Shown: in pieces, positions 34,498 to 44,385 of the stretch
Layout: each line of letters begins with the position of its first letter
Position numbering within the stretch: the first letter of the stretch is position 1
DNA from: Rossellomorea aquimaris
Lineage (GTDB): Bacteria; Bacillota; Bacilli; Bacillales; Bacillaceae_B
Length of the DNA: 64,000 bases
Assembly: GCF_035590735.1 (NCBI RefSeq)
Contig: NZ_CP141595.1
Coordinates: 3,443,001 to 3,507,000, forward strand
Direction of reading: 5' to 3'
Notes under the pieces: generated by a model
What the model was told of the DNA's origin: nothing
Databases searched by the model: none
What the model saw: the letters and a program-made list of their open reading frames with translations, nothing else
Translations under genes and position numbers: made by a program

Positions 34498-35709
34498 TTA
34501 GAGTAGTTCGTCAAAGGTTTTTTCAACATTTGAACCTGTTGATCCATCAATCGTGATGGTTTCAGTACCTTCGACGGCTTCTTTAATAAGAGTATCAAAA
34601 TCAACAAAGCTTTCATAATACGTCACTTTATCTTTTTTAGGTCTTGTTTTTGGTGCGGGCGGCGTGAAAATGGTACAGCAGTCTTCATATGGAAGAATCG
34701 AGATATCATGTGTATCGATCTTTTGAGCGATATCAATGATTTCAAGTTTGTCCATGGCGATGAGCGGTCTGAGTACCGGTGTATTCGTCACATCATTAAT
34801 GGCCTGCATGCTTTCTAACGTCTGACTCGCCACCTGTCCGAGACTTTCCCCGGTCACCAGGGCCAAACCTTCATTCTTTTCACGAATCTCATCAGCAATC
34901 CGGAGCATCATCCGTCTTGTTGAAGTCATCGTGTAATTTTCAGGAACCTGATCATGAATCGTTTGCTGAACTTTCGTGAACGGTACGATATGCAGTTTCA
35001 CCTTTCCACTGAATGCAGACAGTTTCTTGGAAAGATCGATTACCTTTTGCTTTGCCCGCTCACTTGTAAAAGGTGGGCTGTGGAAATGGACCGCCTCTAC
35101 CTCGACGCCTCTTTTCATCGTTAAATAACCGGCTACCGGACTATCGATTCCTCCTGATAGCATGAGCATGGCTTTTCCGCTTGCACCAACCGGCATCCCC
35201 GTTGACCCCTGATAGATTTCGGAGGAGAGATATACACCCTCTTTTCTTACTTCTACATTAAGGTTAATATCTGGCTTTTTCACATCCACTTTTAATCCGT
35301 CCATATTTCGGAGGATGTAGGATCCCACTTCATAATTCAATTCGTTTGTATCCATGGAAAACTTTTTATCCGCTCTGCGGGCAGATACCTTAAAGGTTTT
35401 CCCCGGTGCGAAACTCTTTTTTACGAGAGCCAATCCTGCCCGGCTGATTTCTTCGATATCCTGAGCCACTTTTACAACCGGACTGAAGGATTGGATTCCA
35501 AAGATTTTCTCCAATCTTGGAATGATCTCTTCCCCGTTCTCGTCACCTAACTGGATATGCAGTCGATCCCGGCTTGCTGAAACTGAAATCGTTGGGAAAT
35601 CCTTCAATGCCTGCAAAATATTTTCCCGCAGCTTAGCCGTGAACATCTTTCGATTTCTGCCTTTTGTTGAAATTTCACCGTATCTTACTAGTATGCGATT
35701 ATAATTCAT
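34498..35709 (-). CDS. thiI: tRNA 4-thiouridine synthase ThiI
   Basis: Adds sulfur to U8 of tRNA and feeds thiamine synthesis. 403 aa: an N-terminal NFLD/THUMP part (about 60-165, with GKTFKVSARRADKKF) and the PP-loop ATPase LMLSGGIDSPVAGYLTMKRG (about 180-199). The C-terminal rhodanese domain of E. coli ThiI is absent, as is usual in Bacillus. The ATG at 35709 overlaps the nifZ stop (ATGA). The partner desulfurase is encoded just upstream. Confidence 0.95.
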   Translation of the reverse strand: MNYNRILVRYGEISTKGRNRKMFTAKLRENILQALKDFPTISVSASRDRLHIQLGDENGEEIIPRLEKIFGIQSFSPVVKVAQDIEEISRAGLALVKKSFAPGKTFKVSARRADKKFSMDTNELNYEVGSYILRNMDGLKVDVKKPDINLNVEVRKEGVYLSSEIYQGSTGMPVGASGKAMLMLSGGIDSPVAGYLTMKRGVEVEAVHFHSPPFTSERAKQKVIDLSKKLSAFSGKVKLHIVPFTKVQQTIHDQVPENYTMTSTRRMMLRIADEIREKNEGLALVTGESLGQVASQTLESMQAINDVTNTPVLRPLIAMDKLEIIDIAQKIDTHDISILPYEDCCTIFTPPAPKTRPKKDKVTYYESFVDFDTLIKEAVEGTETITIDGSTGSNVEKTFDELL

Positions 35710-36857
35710 CGTGATCTCCTCATTGTCTTTTGTAATAGTTCTATTTCTTCTTTTAGTAACTGTATGAACTGCCGGCACTCTTCCAACGTATTGTGAAAAG
35801 ATAGACTGATTCGAATGGAGCTATTCGCCTGGCTTTTTGATACACCCATCGATAGAAGGGTTCGACTTGGCTTACTTTGCTTTGATGAACATGCACTTGT
35901 TGTAGACACAAACACCTCATGCCGGTCCAATGCATGAACGACGACCTCACCTTTGAAATCTTCTATAGAAAAATTCAGGATGTGAGGAGCGTGATGCTCC
36001 ACTGGAGTATGAACGGTCACACCTTCCATTTTTTTCAGTTCTCTTCTTAAATATCGCTGGTTTTCCTCCATGATAGGAAGCTGTTGTTTACTTTCTGCCA
36101 GATGCATCCTTAATGCCTTTGCAAAGGACACGATACCGCCTGTATTTTCCGTACCGCTTCTGAGATTCCCTTCCTGCTCTCCCCCTGAAATGATAGGAGA
36201 AAGCTCAAGTCCGTCCCTCACGAATAGCATTCCTGTTCCTTTAATGCCATGAATTTTATGTGCGGAAATGCTGCATAAATCAATAAGCTTTTCGCGGAGA
36301 ATAAGGGGGACCTTCCCGCACGCCTGAACAGCATCAACGTGAAAAAGGATCTTTGGATAGTCCATCAGCAGCATTCCTATTTCCCGGATAGGCTGGACAC
36401 TCCCGATTTCGTTGTTTACTTGCATGACAGATACAAGAATCGTGTCATCCTGAATGGCGGCTTTTACCTGTTCGGGCTGAATCCTGCCTTTGGCATCGAC
36501 ATCGAGATAGGTCACTGAATACCCAAACACCTCTAATTGCTTAACGGCATTGAGTACGGAAGGGTGCTCTATTTTTGTCGTAATGATATGCTTCCCTCTA
36601 TTCGCGTATTGTAAAGCCGAACCCTTTATCGCCAGGTTATTCGATTCAGTTCCGCCAGAGGTAAAGTACACTTCTTTCTTTTTTATATCTAATAAAGATG
36701 CCACTTGTTCCCTGGACTGCTGAATTAATTTCTCGATTTGCCCTCCAAAAGAATGAATGGATGAAGGATTGGCATAGTAACTTTCGTTTACTTTAATAAA
36801 TGTATCCAGTACTTCCTTATATGGCTTGGTAGTTGCACCATTATCTAAATAAATCAA
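35706..36857 (-). CDS. nifZ: Cysteine desulfurase NifZ (IscS-like)
   Basis: A PLP enzyme that takes sulfur from cysteine and passes it to ThiI. It opens IYLDNGATTKPYKEVLDT; the PLP lysine is in SAHKIHGIKGTGMLF (about 205) and the active-site cysteine in STTSACSSKQSKPSRTL (about 325). The TTG at 36857, 5 nt after AAGGTG and directly before IYLDNGATT, is the better start than the upstream ATG at 36911. It is coupled to thiI by a 4-bp overlap. Confidence 0.94.
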   Translation of the reverse strand: MIYLDNGATTKPYKEVLDTFIKVNESYYANPSSIHSFGGQIEKLIQQSREQVASLLDIKKKEVYFTSGGTESNNLAIKGSALQYANRGKHIITTKIEHPSVLNAVKQLEVFGYSVTYLDVDAKGRIQPEQVKAAIQDDTILVSVMQVNNEIGSVQPIREIGMLLMDYPKILFHVDAVQACGKVPLILREKLIDLCSISAHKIHGIKGTGMLFVRDGLELSPIISGGEQEGNLRSGTENTGGIVSFAKALRMHLAESKQQLPIMEENQRYLRRELKKMEGVTVHTPVEHHAPHILNFSIEDFKGEVVVHALDRHEVFVSTTSACSSKQSKPSRTLLSMGVSKSQANSSIRISLSFHNTLEECRQFIQLLKEEIELLQKTMRRSR

Positions 36858-36988
36858 GATTTCACCTTCTTTTTCTGTGGTGACCTGCATGTTTCGCAGT
36901 AATATATTCAATCATTAATCTTACCATAAATCACCCCGAACCCAAATCTTATTCAACATGCAGGGCAAGATATTATTGTGGCAATACT

Positions 36989-37003
36989 AATTTTCTAAGA
37001 TTT
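36989..37003. promoter_or_regulatory. Possible CodY box upstream of braB
   Basis: AATTTTCTAAGATTT has three mismatches to AATTTTCWGAAAATT. It lies 196 bp before the braB start in a 341-bp AT-rich gap, which otherwise shows no clear signal. BraB-type transporters are CodY targets in Bacillus. Confidence 0.3.
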
Positions 37004-37198
37004 TTCGATAATTTTTAGCAATTTCCAAAAATAATCATTGAAAAATGACAGAATTTTTGCGAGAATCATAAAGGAAATAATCGCAAAAGTTATTTAAATA
37101 TACTAAATTGTAAGACTATTTAGTTTTTCGACATTTTTCTACAATCTTATGATAAGATAATTTTGCTTATGATAACGATTACAAACGGAGGGGTATAT

Positions 37199-38539
37199 AT
37201 GAAAGAGAAAGCGCTGTCATTCAGCCAGATCTTTACGATAGGATTAATGCTCTTTGCTCTTTTCCTCGGAGCAGGTAATATGATTTTCCCACCATTTTTA
37301 GGTCAGCAGGCCGGGGAACATGTGTGGACGGGTATTATCGGTTTTCTCATTACAGGAGTAGGACTTCCTTTATTGGGCGTGATCGCCATTGCCAAATCTG
37401 GAGGAGATCTTCAGACACTTGCAAACCGTGTTCATCCTTTATATGGACTAATCTTCACGATTGTGATGTACTTGGCCATTGGACCATTTTTCGGGATTCC
37501 GAGAACGGGTACGGTTGCTTATGAAATCGGAGTGATCCCATTTTTACCTGAAGATGTTGCAAAATACGGAACTCCTCTATTCATTTATACGATCATCTTT
37601 TTTGGATTAACCGCATGGCTTGCGATGAATCCTTCAAAGCTCGTAGACAGAATCGGAAAGATTTTAACACCTTCCCTGATCGTGATCCTGACGATCCTAG
37701 TGGTTAAGAGTATTGTAACTCCAATGGGGAATTTCGGAGCACCTAACCCCGCTTATCAGGATGGAGCGCTATTCAAGGGATTCATCGAGGGGTATTTAAC
37801 GATGGATACCATCGCCGCATTAGTATTCGGGATTGTAGTCATTAATTCCATTAAAGACCGTGGTGTGACGAGTAAAGCAAACCTGACGCGCATTACGATC
37901 ATTGCAGGGGTCATCGCTGCCATCGGTTTAGCACTTGTGTATTTATCCTTAAGTTATATTGGAGCTACAAGTACAGATTCCATCGGTACACAAGCTAATG
38001 GTGGTGCCATACTATCTGCGGCGGCGAGTCATTTATTCGGCTCATCAGGAACAATCATCCTGGGACTGGCGATTACGTTTGCATGTATCACCACGTCAGT
38101 CGGACTTGTTTCTGCATGTTCACAATATTTCGCAAAGATTATTCCTGTATCTTATCCGAAGCTAGTGATCATCATGTCTCTATTTAGTATGATTATTGCC
38201 AATATTGGGTTGACTCAGCTGATTGCTGTATCATTACCGGTACTCATCTTCATCTATCCATTGGCCATCGTATTGATCTTACTGTCATTCATGCATAATG
38301 GATTTAACGGCTATTCTCTCGTCTACGTGGGAGCTTTAATTCCAACAGGATTGATCAGTTTAATCGATGGGATTAAAACCGCGGGAATCGACGTGACAGC
38401 CATCAGTCAATCACTTGAATTCCTTCCTTTCTATACACAAGGGATCGGCTGGTTAGTGCCTGCCATGATCGGTGCAATCATTGGATTCGTTATTGCCGCA
38501 CTTGCGGGACAGACAAAGCGGACGATTGAAGCCGGTTGA
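37199..38539 (+). CDS. braB: Branched-chain amino acid transporter (LIVCS family, BraB)
   Basis: 446 aa with about 12 hydrophobic segments; imports Leu, Ile and Val with a cation. The start MKEKALSFSQIFTIGLMLFA and LGAGNMIFPPFLGQQAG are family hallmarks, as is GPFFGIPRTGTVAYEIG. The ATG at 37199 has GGAGGGG; a longer open frame does not. The gene order nifZ-braB-ezrA matches B. subtilis. Confidence 0.94.
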   Translation: MKEKALSFSQIFTIGLMLFALFLGAGNMIFPPFLGQQAGEHVWTGIIGFLITGVGLPLLGVIAIAKSGGDLQTLANRVHPLYGLIFTIVMYLAIGPFFGIPRTGTVAYEIGVIPFLPEDVAKYGTPLFIYTIIFFGLTAWLAMNPSKLVDRIGKILTPSLIVILTILVVKSIVTPMGNFGAPNPAYQDGALFKGFIEGYLTMDTIAALVFGIVVINSIKDRGVTSKANLTRITIIAGVIAAIGLALVYLSLSYIGATSTDSIGTQANGGAILSAAASHLFGSSGTIILGLAITFACITTSVGLVSACSQYFAKIIPVSYPKLVIIMSLFSMIIANIGLTQLIAVSLPVLIFIYPLAIVLILLSFMHNGFNGYSLVYVGALIPTGLISLIDGIKTAGIDVTAISQSLEFLPFYTQGIGWLVPAMIGAIIGFVIAALAGQTKRTIEAG

Positions 38540-38546
38540 TTACATG

Positions 38547-38593
38547 AAAAAGGACTGATTTAGAAGTTCATTCTAAATCAGTCCTTTTTATTT
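38547..38593. terminator. Bidirectional terminator between braB and ezrA
   Basis: AAAAAGGACTGATTTAGAA-GTTCA-TTCTAAATCAGTCCTTTTT, a perfect 19-bp stem with A/T runs at both ends. Confidence 0.92.
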
Positions 38594-38603
38594 GTGAGGA
38601 ATA

Positions 38604-40298
38604 TTATTTTTCCTCAAAATCCATCATTTTCTCGATTTTCTTAAGAGCACCCGGCTCTACTTTTTCAATCGTTGTTGCGGCTTCTTCCAATGCTTTGCGG
38701 TATTCATAATCACGGAAGGATTCTTCAGCAGACTGAAGACCTTCCCTGACAGAACTATACTTACTGCGATAGCGATTTCCGTACTGGATGATTTTCTCCG
38801 ATAGAAGGACGTTTTCGATCAGATCTCCCGTCTTTGTGTAAAAATGATCGACGGTGTCTTCCGCTCCCAGCAGCGTTTCTTGAACAAATTTCATGTTTAA
38901 AGGCTTCTCGGTTAAGCTGGCATTCACTTGCTCGATCTTCCGGTGAACCTCATCGAGAAGATCTTTGTAATCAGCAGGTAAGCCCGGTACATTACTCTTT
39001 GAAATCATGCGGCTCGCTTCAGCCACCTTTTTCTTAAGCTCCTGGATTTTTTCCCTGGTTGCCAGTTCATCCTTACGCAAGTTTTGTAAGTAGATGGAGA
39101 ATTCACTTTGTTCACGATTCAGTTCTTCCAGGCCGTTTCTGATTTCTTTCAGCTCATCACTTAGTGAGGAGTACGCGGTTTCATTCGATTCTTCTTTATT
39201 CATCAGCATTTCGTGACGCTTTGAAAGCTGAATGATCTTCGTCTCAATTTCGTACGGTGTACCAAGGTCCGCATCTTGAAGATGGTAGCCTTGTTTCACA
39301 AGCGTTACTTCAGATTGAATATCTTCATTATCTTCCTTGGCCTTGATCAATCCTTCAGTCGTTTGATCTTTATACTGTTGGACAAAATGTTTGGCATGTA
39401 CTTCTTTTTCCAGCAAATCATAAAGGTTCTCGACCTTTACTTTAATTTCCTGAATTCCTTCTTCTACCTCTTCCACATTCAGCTCTTCAAGATTTTTATT
39501 AAAGTGGAGCATGGTGTCCTTCAGGGATGCAACCTCTTCCTCTACTTCAATATGATCCAACATGTATCCTTGACCTTTCATCTCCACGTATCCTGCTTCA
39601 AGCTCGGACAACTGTGAAGGCAAAAGATTTTCGCAATCGGTGATCAGTTTCGGAACCGTCTCCATTTTGTAGGAAACATCCTTCATTTCCTGTGCCAGAC
39701 TAAGAACTATTTCTCTTGCATCCAGATAATTCCCCTGCTCTGTTAAGTCATTGAATTGAACCATTTGTTCAGAGAGCTTATCTAGAATGTTTTCTATGTG
39801 CTTAGCGGTTTGACCATATGTATGACGATACGCAAGTAACTGCTTTTTATTGTTCCGATATTCTTCTTGAAGAGATTGAATTCCTTCACGGTTCTTCTCT
39901 TCACTGCCGATCAGTTCATTTAACTCTGTCAGGATTTGCTCGATTTTCTGTTCTGTTTCAGTCAGAACCTTGTCGATTAGGGAGAGTGTCTCTTTTGTTT
40001 TCGTAAAACGAAATTTATCGGTGTACTCTTCTGCATCAAATAGGAGTTCTTCAACATCAGGAAGCTGCACAGCAACAATCTCATCCCATCCTTGTCTCCA
40101 ACCGTCAAACAATTCTTCTGTTTGCCCCGTCATATTCAGTTGCTTCACTTTGGAGAGTTCATCTGAAACCGGCTTGTTCATAATATCTATTTTCCAAGCT
40201 TCATAGCGATCAATTTCAGCGTAATATTTTTTTCTAGAGATAAATCCGATAAGGAATACGATTAAGATTAGTATTATTCCAGCGATGACGTATTGCAT
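38604..40298 (-). CDS. ezrA: Septation ring formation regulator EzrA
   Basis: 564 aa. One N-terminal membrane helix (YVIAGIILILIVFLIGFIS) is followed by a long cytoplasmic coiled-coil domain of spectrin-like repeats (MTLHF, EELEAGYVEMK and so on). It binds FtsZ and prevents Z-rings at the cell poles. The ATG at 40298 follows AGGGGGCTTAAG; the one at 40316 overlaps the SD. Confidence 0.94.
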   Translation of the reverse strand: MQYVIAGIILILIVFLIGFISRKKYYAEIDRYEAWKIDIMNKPVSDELSKVKQLNMTGQTEELFDGWRQGWDEIVAVQLPDVEELLFDAEEYTDKFRFTKTKETLSLIDKVLTETEQKIEQILTELNELIGSEEKNREGIQSLQEEYRNNKKQLLAYRHTYGQTAKHIENILDKLSEQMVQFNDLTEQGNYLDAREIVLSLAQEMKDVSYKMETVPKLITDCENLLPSQLSELEAGYVEMKGQGYMLDHIEVEEEVASLKDTMLHFNKNLEELNVEEVEEGIQEIKVKVENLYDLLEKEVHAKHFVQQYKDQTTEGLIKAKEDNEDIQSEVTLVKQGYHLQDADLGTPYEIETKIIQLSKRHEMLMNKEESNETAYSSLSDELKEIRNGLEELNREQSEFSIYLQNLRKDELATREKIQELKKKVAEASRMISKSNVPGLPADYKDLLDEVHRKIEQVNASLTEKPLNMKFVQETLLGAEDTVDHFYTKTGDLIENVLLSEKIIQYGNRYRSKYSSVREGLQSAEESFRDYEYRKALEEAATTIEKVEPGALKKIEKMMDFEEK

Positions 40299-40560
40299 CT
40301 TAAGCCCCCTGTTCAACTATTCAGTAGACATCTATATCAATTTGAATGTTTCATTGTTTCATTAATAAATTCTCATTGTTATAATGATACCATGTTAACG
40401 ACAATTTTTGACTATTAATTTCTAATTTTTCAGTGATAAAAAGTCATTTTCAGCAATTCCAAGGGAAAATTGACTTTTTTATATGTATTTTTAATATTAC
40501 TTTTAATTATCATGGCTATTTTCGTAAAGATTGGTGTTATTTAACCTGAAGCGAGTAGTA

Positions 40561-40672
40561 GTTGATTTCCGCTACAGGGTGCTCGCTTTCCGCGGGACGG
40601 GCGGTGAGCCTCCTCGGCTTCGCCTGTCCTGCTATTCCCGCAGGAATCGAGCACCCTTCCGCTCCAATCAAC
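40561..40672. repeat. GTTGATT-ended palindromic repeat, copy 3
   Basis: GTTGATTTCCGCTACAGGGTG to CACCCTTCCGCTCCAATCAAC, a 112-bp imperfect palindrome with GCTCGCTTTCCGCGG, GGTGAGCCTCCTCGGC and CCCGCAGGAATCGAGC inside. It is the reverse orientation of the copy at 31550. It fills most of the 469-bp gap between ezrA and hisJ; the rest is AT-rich with nothing seen. Confidence 0.72.
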
Positions 40673-40767
40673 TTCATGTTTATCTTTTCACTCAAGATCT
40701 CAATTTAAGCACAATGATCATCGATAAATAGCGATTCATTATCATAATGTTAAGGAAGTGAAGACTT

Positions 40768-41559
40768 TTGGTGAAAGTGGACGGACATATTCATACCCCT
40801 TTTTGTCCCCATGGAAGTGACGATACATTTGAAATGTATATCGAGAGCGCGCTCTCCCTAAATTATTCTGCTATAACATTTACGGAGCATGCACCACTTC
40901 CCCAGGGCTTTGAAGATACAACACCGGACAAGGATAGCGGAATGGACCCATCGCATCTTTTGGAATACTTTCAAACCCTGGACATCCTTAAGGAGAAATA
41001 TAAAGATAAAATCACGATTCGTTCAGGGTTAGAGATAGATTACATTGCAGGCTTTGAAAAAGAAACAGCCGAATTTTTAAATGCTTACGGACCTCGATTG
41101 GATGATAGTATTCTTTCCGTCCATTTTTTACAGCACGAGGGAAAATGGGACTGTTTGGACTTCAGTCCTGATGTATTCCAATCTATGATAGATTATTACG
41201 GATCCGTCGATGCGATTTATGAACGCTATTATGATACGGTATTAAAGTCGATCAGGGCTGATTTGGGCCCCTTTAAGCCTAAGCGTATCGGTCACATGAC
41301 CCTCGTGAGGAAATTCCAGCAGCTGTATCCTGCCTCACATGCCTTTTCTGATAAAACCTCTTTGATTCTAAAAGAGATGGCTTCGAGGAATTTGGAGTTG
41401 GACTATAATGGGGCCGGCCTGGTGAAGCCCTACTGTGGTGAACCCTATCCGCCAATCGATATCATTCAACAAGCCATTTCCTTAGGAATCAAAACCGTTT
41501 ATGGGTCCGATGCCCATACAGCTGCAGGTGTCGGTCAAGGCAGAAGAGAGATGCTGTGA
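40768..41559 (+). CDS. hisJ: Histidinol-phosphatase HisJ (PHP family)
   Basis: Hydrolyses histidinol phosphate in histidine synthesis. 263 aa; PHP motif I is DGHIHTPFCPHGSDD, then FTEHAPLP, LEIDYIAGFE, SVHFLQHEGKWDCLDF and the final metal motif GSDAHTAAGVG, matching the metal-binding His/Asp set. SD AAGGAAGTG; the TTG at 40768 or GTG at 40771 is the start. Gene order ezrA-hisJ-refZ matches B. subtilis. Confidence 0.93.
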   Translation: MVKVDGHIHTPFCPHGSDDTFEMYIESALSLNYSAITFTEHAPLPQGFEDTTPDKDSGMDPSHLLEYFQTLDILKEKYKDKITIRSGLEIDYIAGFEKETAEFLNAYGPRLDDSILSVHFLQHEGKWDCLDFSPDVFQSMIDYYGSVDAIYERYYDTVLKSIRADLGPFKPKRIGHMTLVRKFQQLYPASHAFSDKTSLILKEMASRNLELDYNGAGLVKPYCGEPYPPIDIIQQAISLGIKTVYGSDAHTAAGVGQGRREML

Positions 41560-41567
41560 TAAAAACA

Positions 41568-41603
41568 AAGAACTCTTCTATTAACTGCGAAGAGTTCTTT
41601 TGT
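41568..41603. terminator. Bidirectional terminator between hisJ and refZ
   Basis: AAGAACTCTTC-TATTAACTGC-GAAGAGTTCTT followed by TTGTGG; T run is short on +, better on minus (TTTGTTTTT). Confidence 0.8.
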
Positions 41604-41616
41604 GGCTTTTCCCTGC

Positions 41617-42270
41617 TTAGATAATAAGTTCTTTCTTCATGATTTCCTTCGCTTCGGAAACGAGAAGTAAATCAATCCACTGATCAATATTCTTATAGTA
41701 TTGATCGATAAAATAATATTCCTGGGGGAACATTTGCCACACTTCCCTTAATTGCTGGCTATTGAGAAACGGCATTGTCAGCATGGATTTGAGTTGAATC
41801 ACCAAAAAGCTGACAGGCTGTTTCTTCAGAGCATGATCCTTCATCCCTTGTTCAAATAACCGCTTCATATAATGTCTTTCTTTCATTAGATAGGAAGAAA
41901 TGATCTCACGCACAACCTGCGAATCAATCGAAACTTCCCTCCAGATAAACCTTGCTAATTGATGATGTTCACTTTGGAATTTCAAGATTTTGTACACTGC
42001 CCGCTTTAAGCATAAATCCGCACTAACATAGTTCAAGGCTTCCACTTCTTCCTGAAGAAAGCGCAGATACTGTTCAAAGAAATGAGTAAAGCACGCTTCC
42101 AGCACACCCTGCTTCCCTTTAAAATAGTAGGAAATGGTAGCAGGGTTGACATTCGCTCTTTTTGCTATATCCCGGACGGAGGTCCCATCAAAGCCATGAT
42201 CATAAAACAAATACACGGCTGCTTGAAAAATGGCTTCTTTCGTCGTAATGGAAGTATCTAGTTTTTTCAT
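41617..42270 (-). CDS. refZ: TetR-type regulator of FtsZ placement, RefZ
   Basis: 217 aa. HTH TSITTKEAIFQAAVYLFY then DGTSVRDIAKRANVNPATIS. It is a DNA-binding protein made at sporulation onset that sits on motifs near the origin and affects Z-ring position. The ATG at 42270 follows AAGGGGAAAT; the longer frame up to 42327 has no RBS. Location next to ytsP and hisJ is as in B. subtilis YttP. Confidence 0.85.
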   Translation of the reverse strand: MKKLDTSITTKEAIFQAAVYLFYDHGFDGTSVRDIAKRANVNPATISYYFKGKQGVLEACFTHFFEQYLRFLQEEVEALNYVSADLCLKRAVYKILKFQSEHHQLARFIWREVSIDSQVVREIISSYLMKERHYMKRLFEQGMKDHALKKQPVSFLVIQLKSMLTMPFLNSQQLREVWQMFPQEYYFIDQYYKNIDQWIDLLLVSEAKEIMKKELII

Positions 42271-42554
42271 ATTTCCCCTTCTTTCAAATATGATAGGCGT
42301 ATGAAAAAAACAGTGACGAGGATTCACTATATTAAAAATCTTTTGATAAAAAAATCTAAATCATTGAAGGTTTGAGTGAATTATGCTAAAAATGGTTCAA
42401 TGGATGTTTCTATTATAGTTTGTTTACTCAAAGAATTCGTGTTTTCATGTGGATTTCCTTTAAGTATTTCTCGACAGTATTTGTTGTTTAGAGGGCTCGG
42501 AGGAACAACCGGACATGAAATAACGCACATTTTGTAGAATTGGGGGAGTTGTTG

Positions 42555-43040
42555 GTGTTTAAAGCAGAAAAATATCAAGGTACAAAGGAACAGGGCTTTG
42601 GTCTTGTAACGAAACAACTAAAAGCTCTATTAGAAGGCGAACCAAATCAAATTGCGAATTTAAGCAATGCTTCTGCCCTTTTAAATCAATTTATGGACCG
42701 TATTAACTGGGTAGGCTTTTATTTATATGAAGAAGAAAGCAATCAATTGGTATTAGGACCATTCCAGGGACTGCCTGCATGTGTAAGGATCCCATTGGGA
42801 AGAGGCGTTTGCGGTACATCTGCAAGTGAGAAAAAAACACTATTGATCGATGATGTTCATCAATTCCCCGGGCACATCGCTTGTGATGCAGCCTCTCAAT
42901 CAGAGATTGTCATTCCACTTGTAAAAGAGGGAAAACTGATCGGTGTTCTGGATATTGATAGTCCGGAAAAAGCCAGATTTGACGAAGAGGATCAGAAGTA
43001 TTTGGAGATTTTTGTGGAAGAACTAATGCGCCACTTATAA
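42555..43040 (+). CDS. ytsP: Free methionine-(R)-sulfoxide reductase (GAF domain, YtsP)
   Basis: 161 aa. A GAF domain with three catalytic cysteines: PACVRIPLGRGVCGTSA (Cys about 80 and 90) and FPGHIACDAASQSE (Cys about 115); LDIDSPEKARFDEED follows. It reduces free Met-R-O with thioredoxin. The GTG at 42555 follows GGGGAGTT; the upstream TTG is the alternative. It is close to a methionine gamma-lyase gene, which fits sulfur amino acid use. Confidence 0.9.
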   Translation: MFKAEKYQGTKEQGFGLVTKQLKALLEGEPNQIANLSNASALLNQFMDRINWVGFYLYEEESNQLVLGPFQGLPACVRIPLGRGVCGTSASEKKTLLIDDVHQFPGHIACDAASQSEIVIPLVKEGKLIGVLDIDSPEKARFDEEDQKYLEIFVEELMRHL

Positions 43041-43051
43041 ACTACTCACTT

Positions 43052-43093
43052 AAAAAGGAAGGAACCGACAAATAGGTCCCTTCCTTTTTCCTT
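43052..43093. terminator. Bidirectional terminator between ytsP and megL
   Basis: AAAAAGGAAGGAACC-GACAAATA-GGTCCCTTCCTTTTT, T/A runs on both sides. Confidence 0.9.
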
Positions 43094-44273
43094 ATGCCTT
43101 ATCCAACGCCTGCGATAAATCATTCCATATATCCTCCGGTGCTTCCAATCCTACGGAAAGCCTCAGGAGCGTGTCACTGATTCCCATGCTTTTTCTCGAC
43201 TCCTCGGGTACGACTGCATGAGTCATGGTCGCCGGATGCTGGATCAATGTTTCTGCATCCCCCAGGCTTACGGCAATCTTGATCATCTCCAGATTATCCA
43301 TAAGCTTCTGGGCTTCTTCTTTCGAACCTTTTATCGTAAAGGAAATCATTCCTCCGGCTTTCTTCATTTGTTTCTTCATGACCTTATGCTGTGGGTGATT
43401 GGAATGTCCCGGGTAGATGACGTTTTCTACTGCCGGATGTTGTGCTAATAGACCTGCAATCTTCTCAGCACTCTCACAGTGACGATCCATTCGAACCGCC
43501 AACGTTTTTAACCCTCTTAACAATAACCATGCATCAAAGGGAGAAATGATTCCTCCAATATCCTTCTGTGTCGTCATTCGAATTTCAGCCATTTTCTCTT
43601 CTGATCCCACAACGAGCCCCGCGACCACATCTCCATGACCTCCGATATACTTCGTCGCGCTATGGATGACAATATCGCATCCCAGTTCCAATGGCCGTTG
43701 TAAGTATGGAGAGCAGAATGTATTATCTACCACTACAGGAATTCCTTTTTCACGTGCGACCTTCACGACAAGCTCAAGATCAATGAGCTGCATCGTCGGA
43801 TTGATGGGTGTTTCTACATAAATACAGCTCGTTTGTTCCGTGATTTTTTCCCGGATTTCCTCTTCTGTACTCATGGAAGAAAAGTCATGTTGAATCGCAA
43901 ATTTCTCTTGAAGCAGCTGAAGTAAACCGAACGTACAGCCATAAACCCCTTGAGAGCAAAGGATATGATCTCCTGATTTAGTCAAGGAGAATAACACGGC
44001 GGATACAGCAGCCATCCCGGAACCAAAGGCAAGGGCAGACCCGCCCCCCTCTAACGATGCCATTCTGTCTTCCAGAATCGATACTGTCGGATTTCCCAAT
44101 CTTGAATATATATATCCTTCCTCTTCACCGGCAAAGCGATTTTCCCCTTGTTTCGCATTTGCAAAGGTATAAGTAGAAGTTTGATATAAAGGCGGCGCTA
44201 AACTATCAAAATGCTGAGATGATGCATATCCCTCATGAATCACCCTTGTTTCAAAACGCTTCTCTTCTTTCAT
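43092..44273 (-). CDS. megL: Methionine gamma-lyase (Cys/Met metabolism PLP enzyme)
   Basis: 393 aa. PLP lysine in VIHSATKYIGGHGDVVAG (about 205). The YGCTFGLLQ segment (about 113) carries the cysteine that marks methionine gamma-lyases; cystathionine gamma-synthases/lyases usually lack it. Product would be methanethiol, 2-oxobutyrate and ammonia. The N-terminal FETRVIHEGYASSQHFDSLA is family-typical. No cystathionine beta-lyase is adjacent, so assignment to MegL is by this residue and the size. Confidence 0.82.
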   Translation of the reverse strand: MKEEKRFETRVIHEGYASSQHFDSLAPPLYQTSTYTFANAKQGENRFAGEEEGYIYSRLGNPTVSILEDRMASLEGGGSALAFGSGMAAVSAVLFSLTKSGDHILCSQGVYGCTFGLLQLLQEKFAIQHDFSSMSTEEEIREKITEQTSCIYVETPINPTMQLIDLELVVKVAREKGIPVVVDNTFCSPYLQRPLELGCDIVIHSATKYIGGHGDVVAGLVVGSEEKMAEIRMTTQKDIGGIISPFDAWLLLRGLKTLAVRMDRHCESAEKIAGLLAQHPAVENVIYPGHSNHPQHKVMKKQMKKAGGMISFTIKGSKEEAQKLMDNLEMIKIAVSLGDAETLIQHPATMTHAVVPEESRKSMGISDTLLRLSVGLEAPEDIWNDLSQALDKA

Positions 44274-44385
44274 ATAGTATTCCTCCCAGTATCCCCTTTA
44301 AGTCTAAGTAACTACTATTCTAGAATATGATAACCACGACAAAAAAGAAAGCGGTTACACTAAAGTGATAAAGGGAAATGGCCAA

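Noticed and set aside
37100..37180. Promoter for braB (TCGACA ... GATAAG)
   Set aside because: Several equally weak choices in AT-rich DNA; not called.
42271..42554. RefZ-binding motif upstream of refZ
   Set aside because: No clear palindrome of the right kind was found; gap shows nothing.
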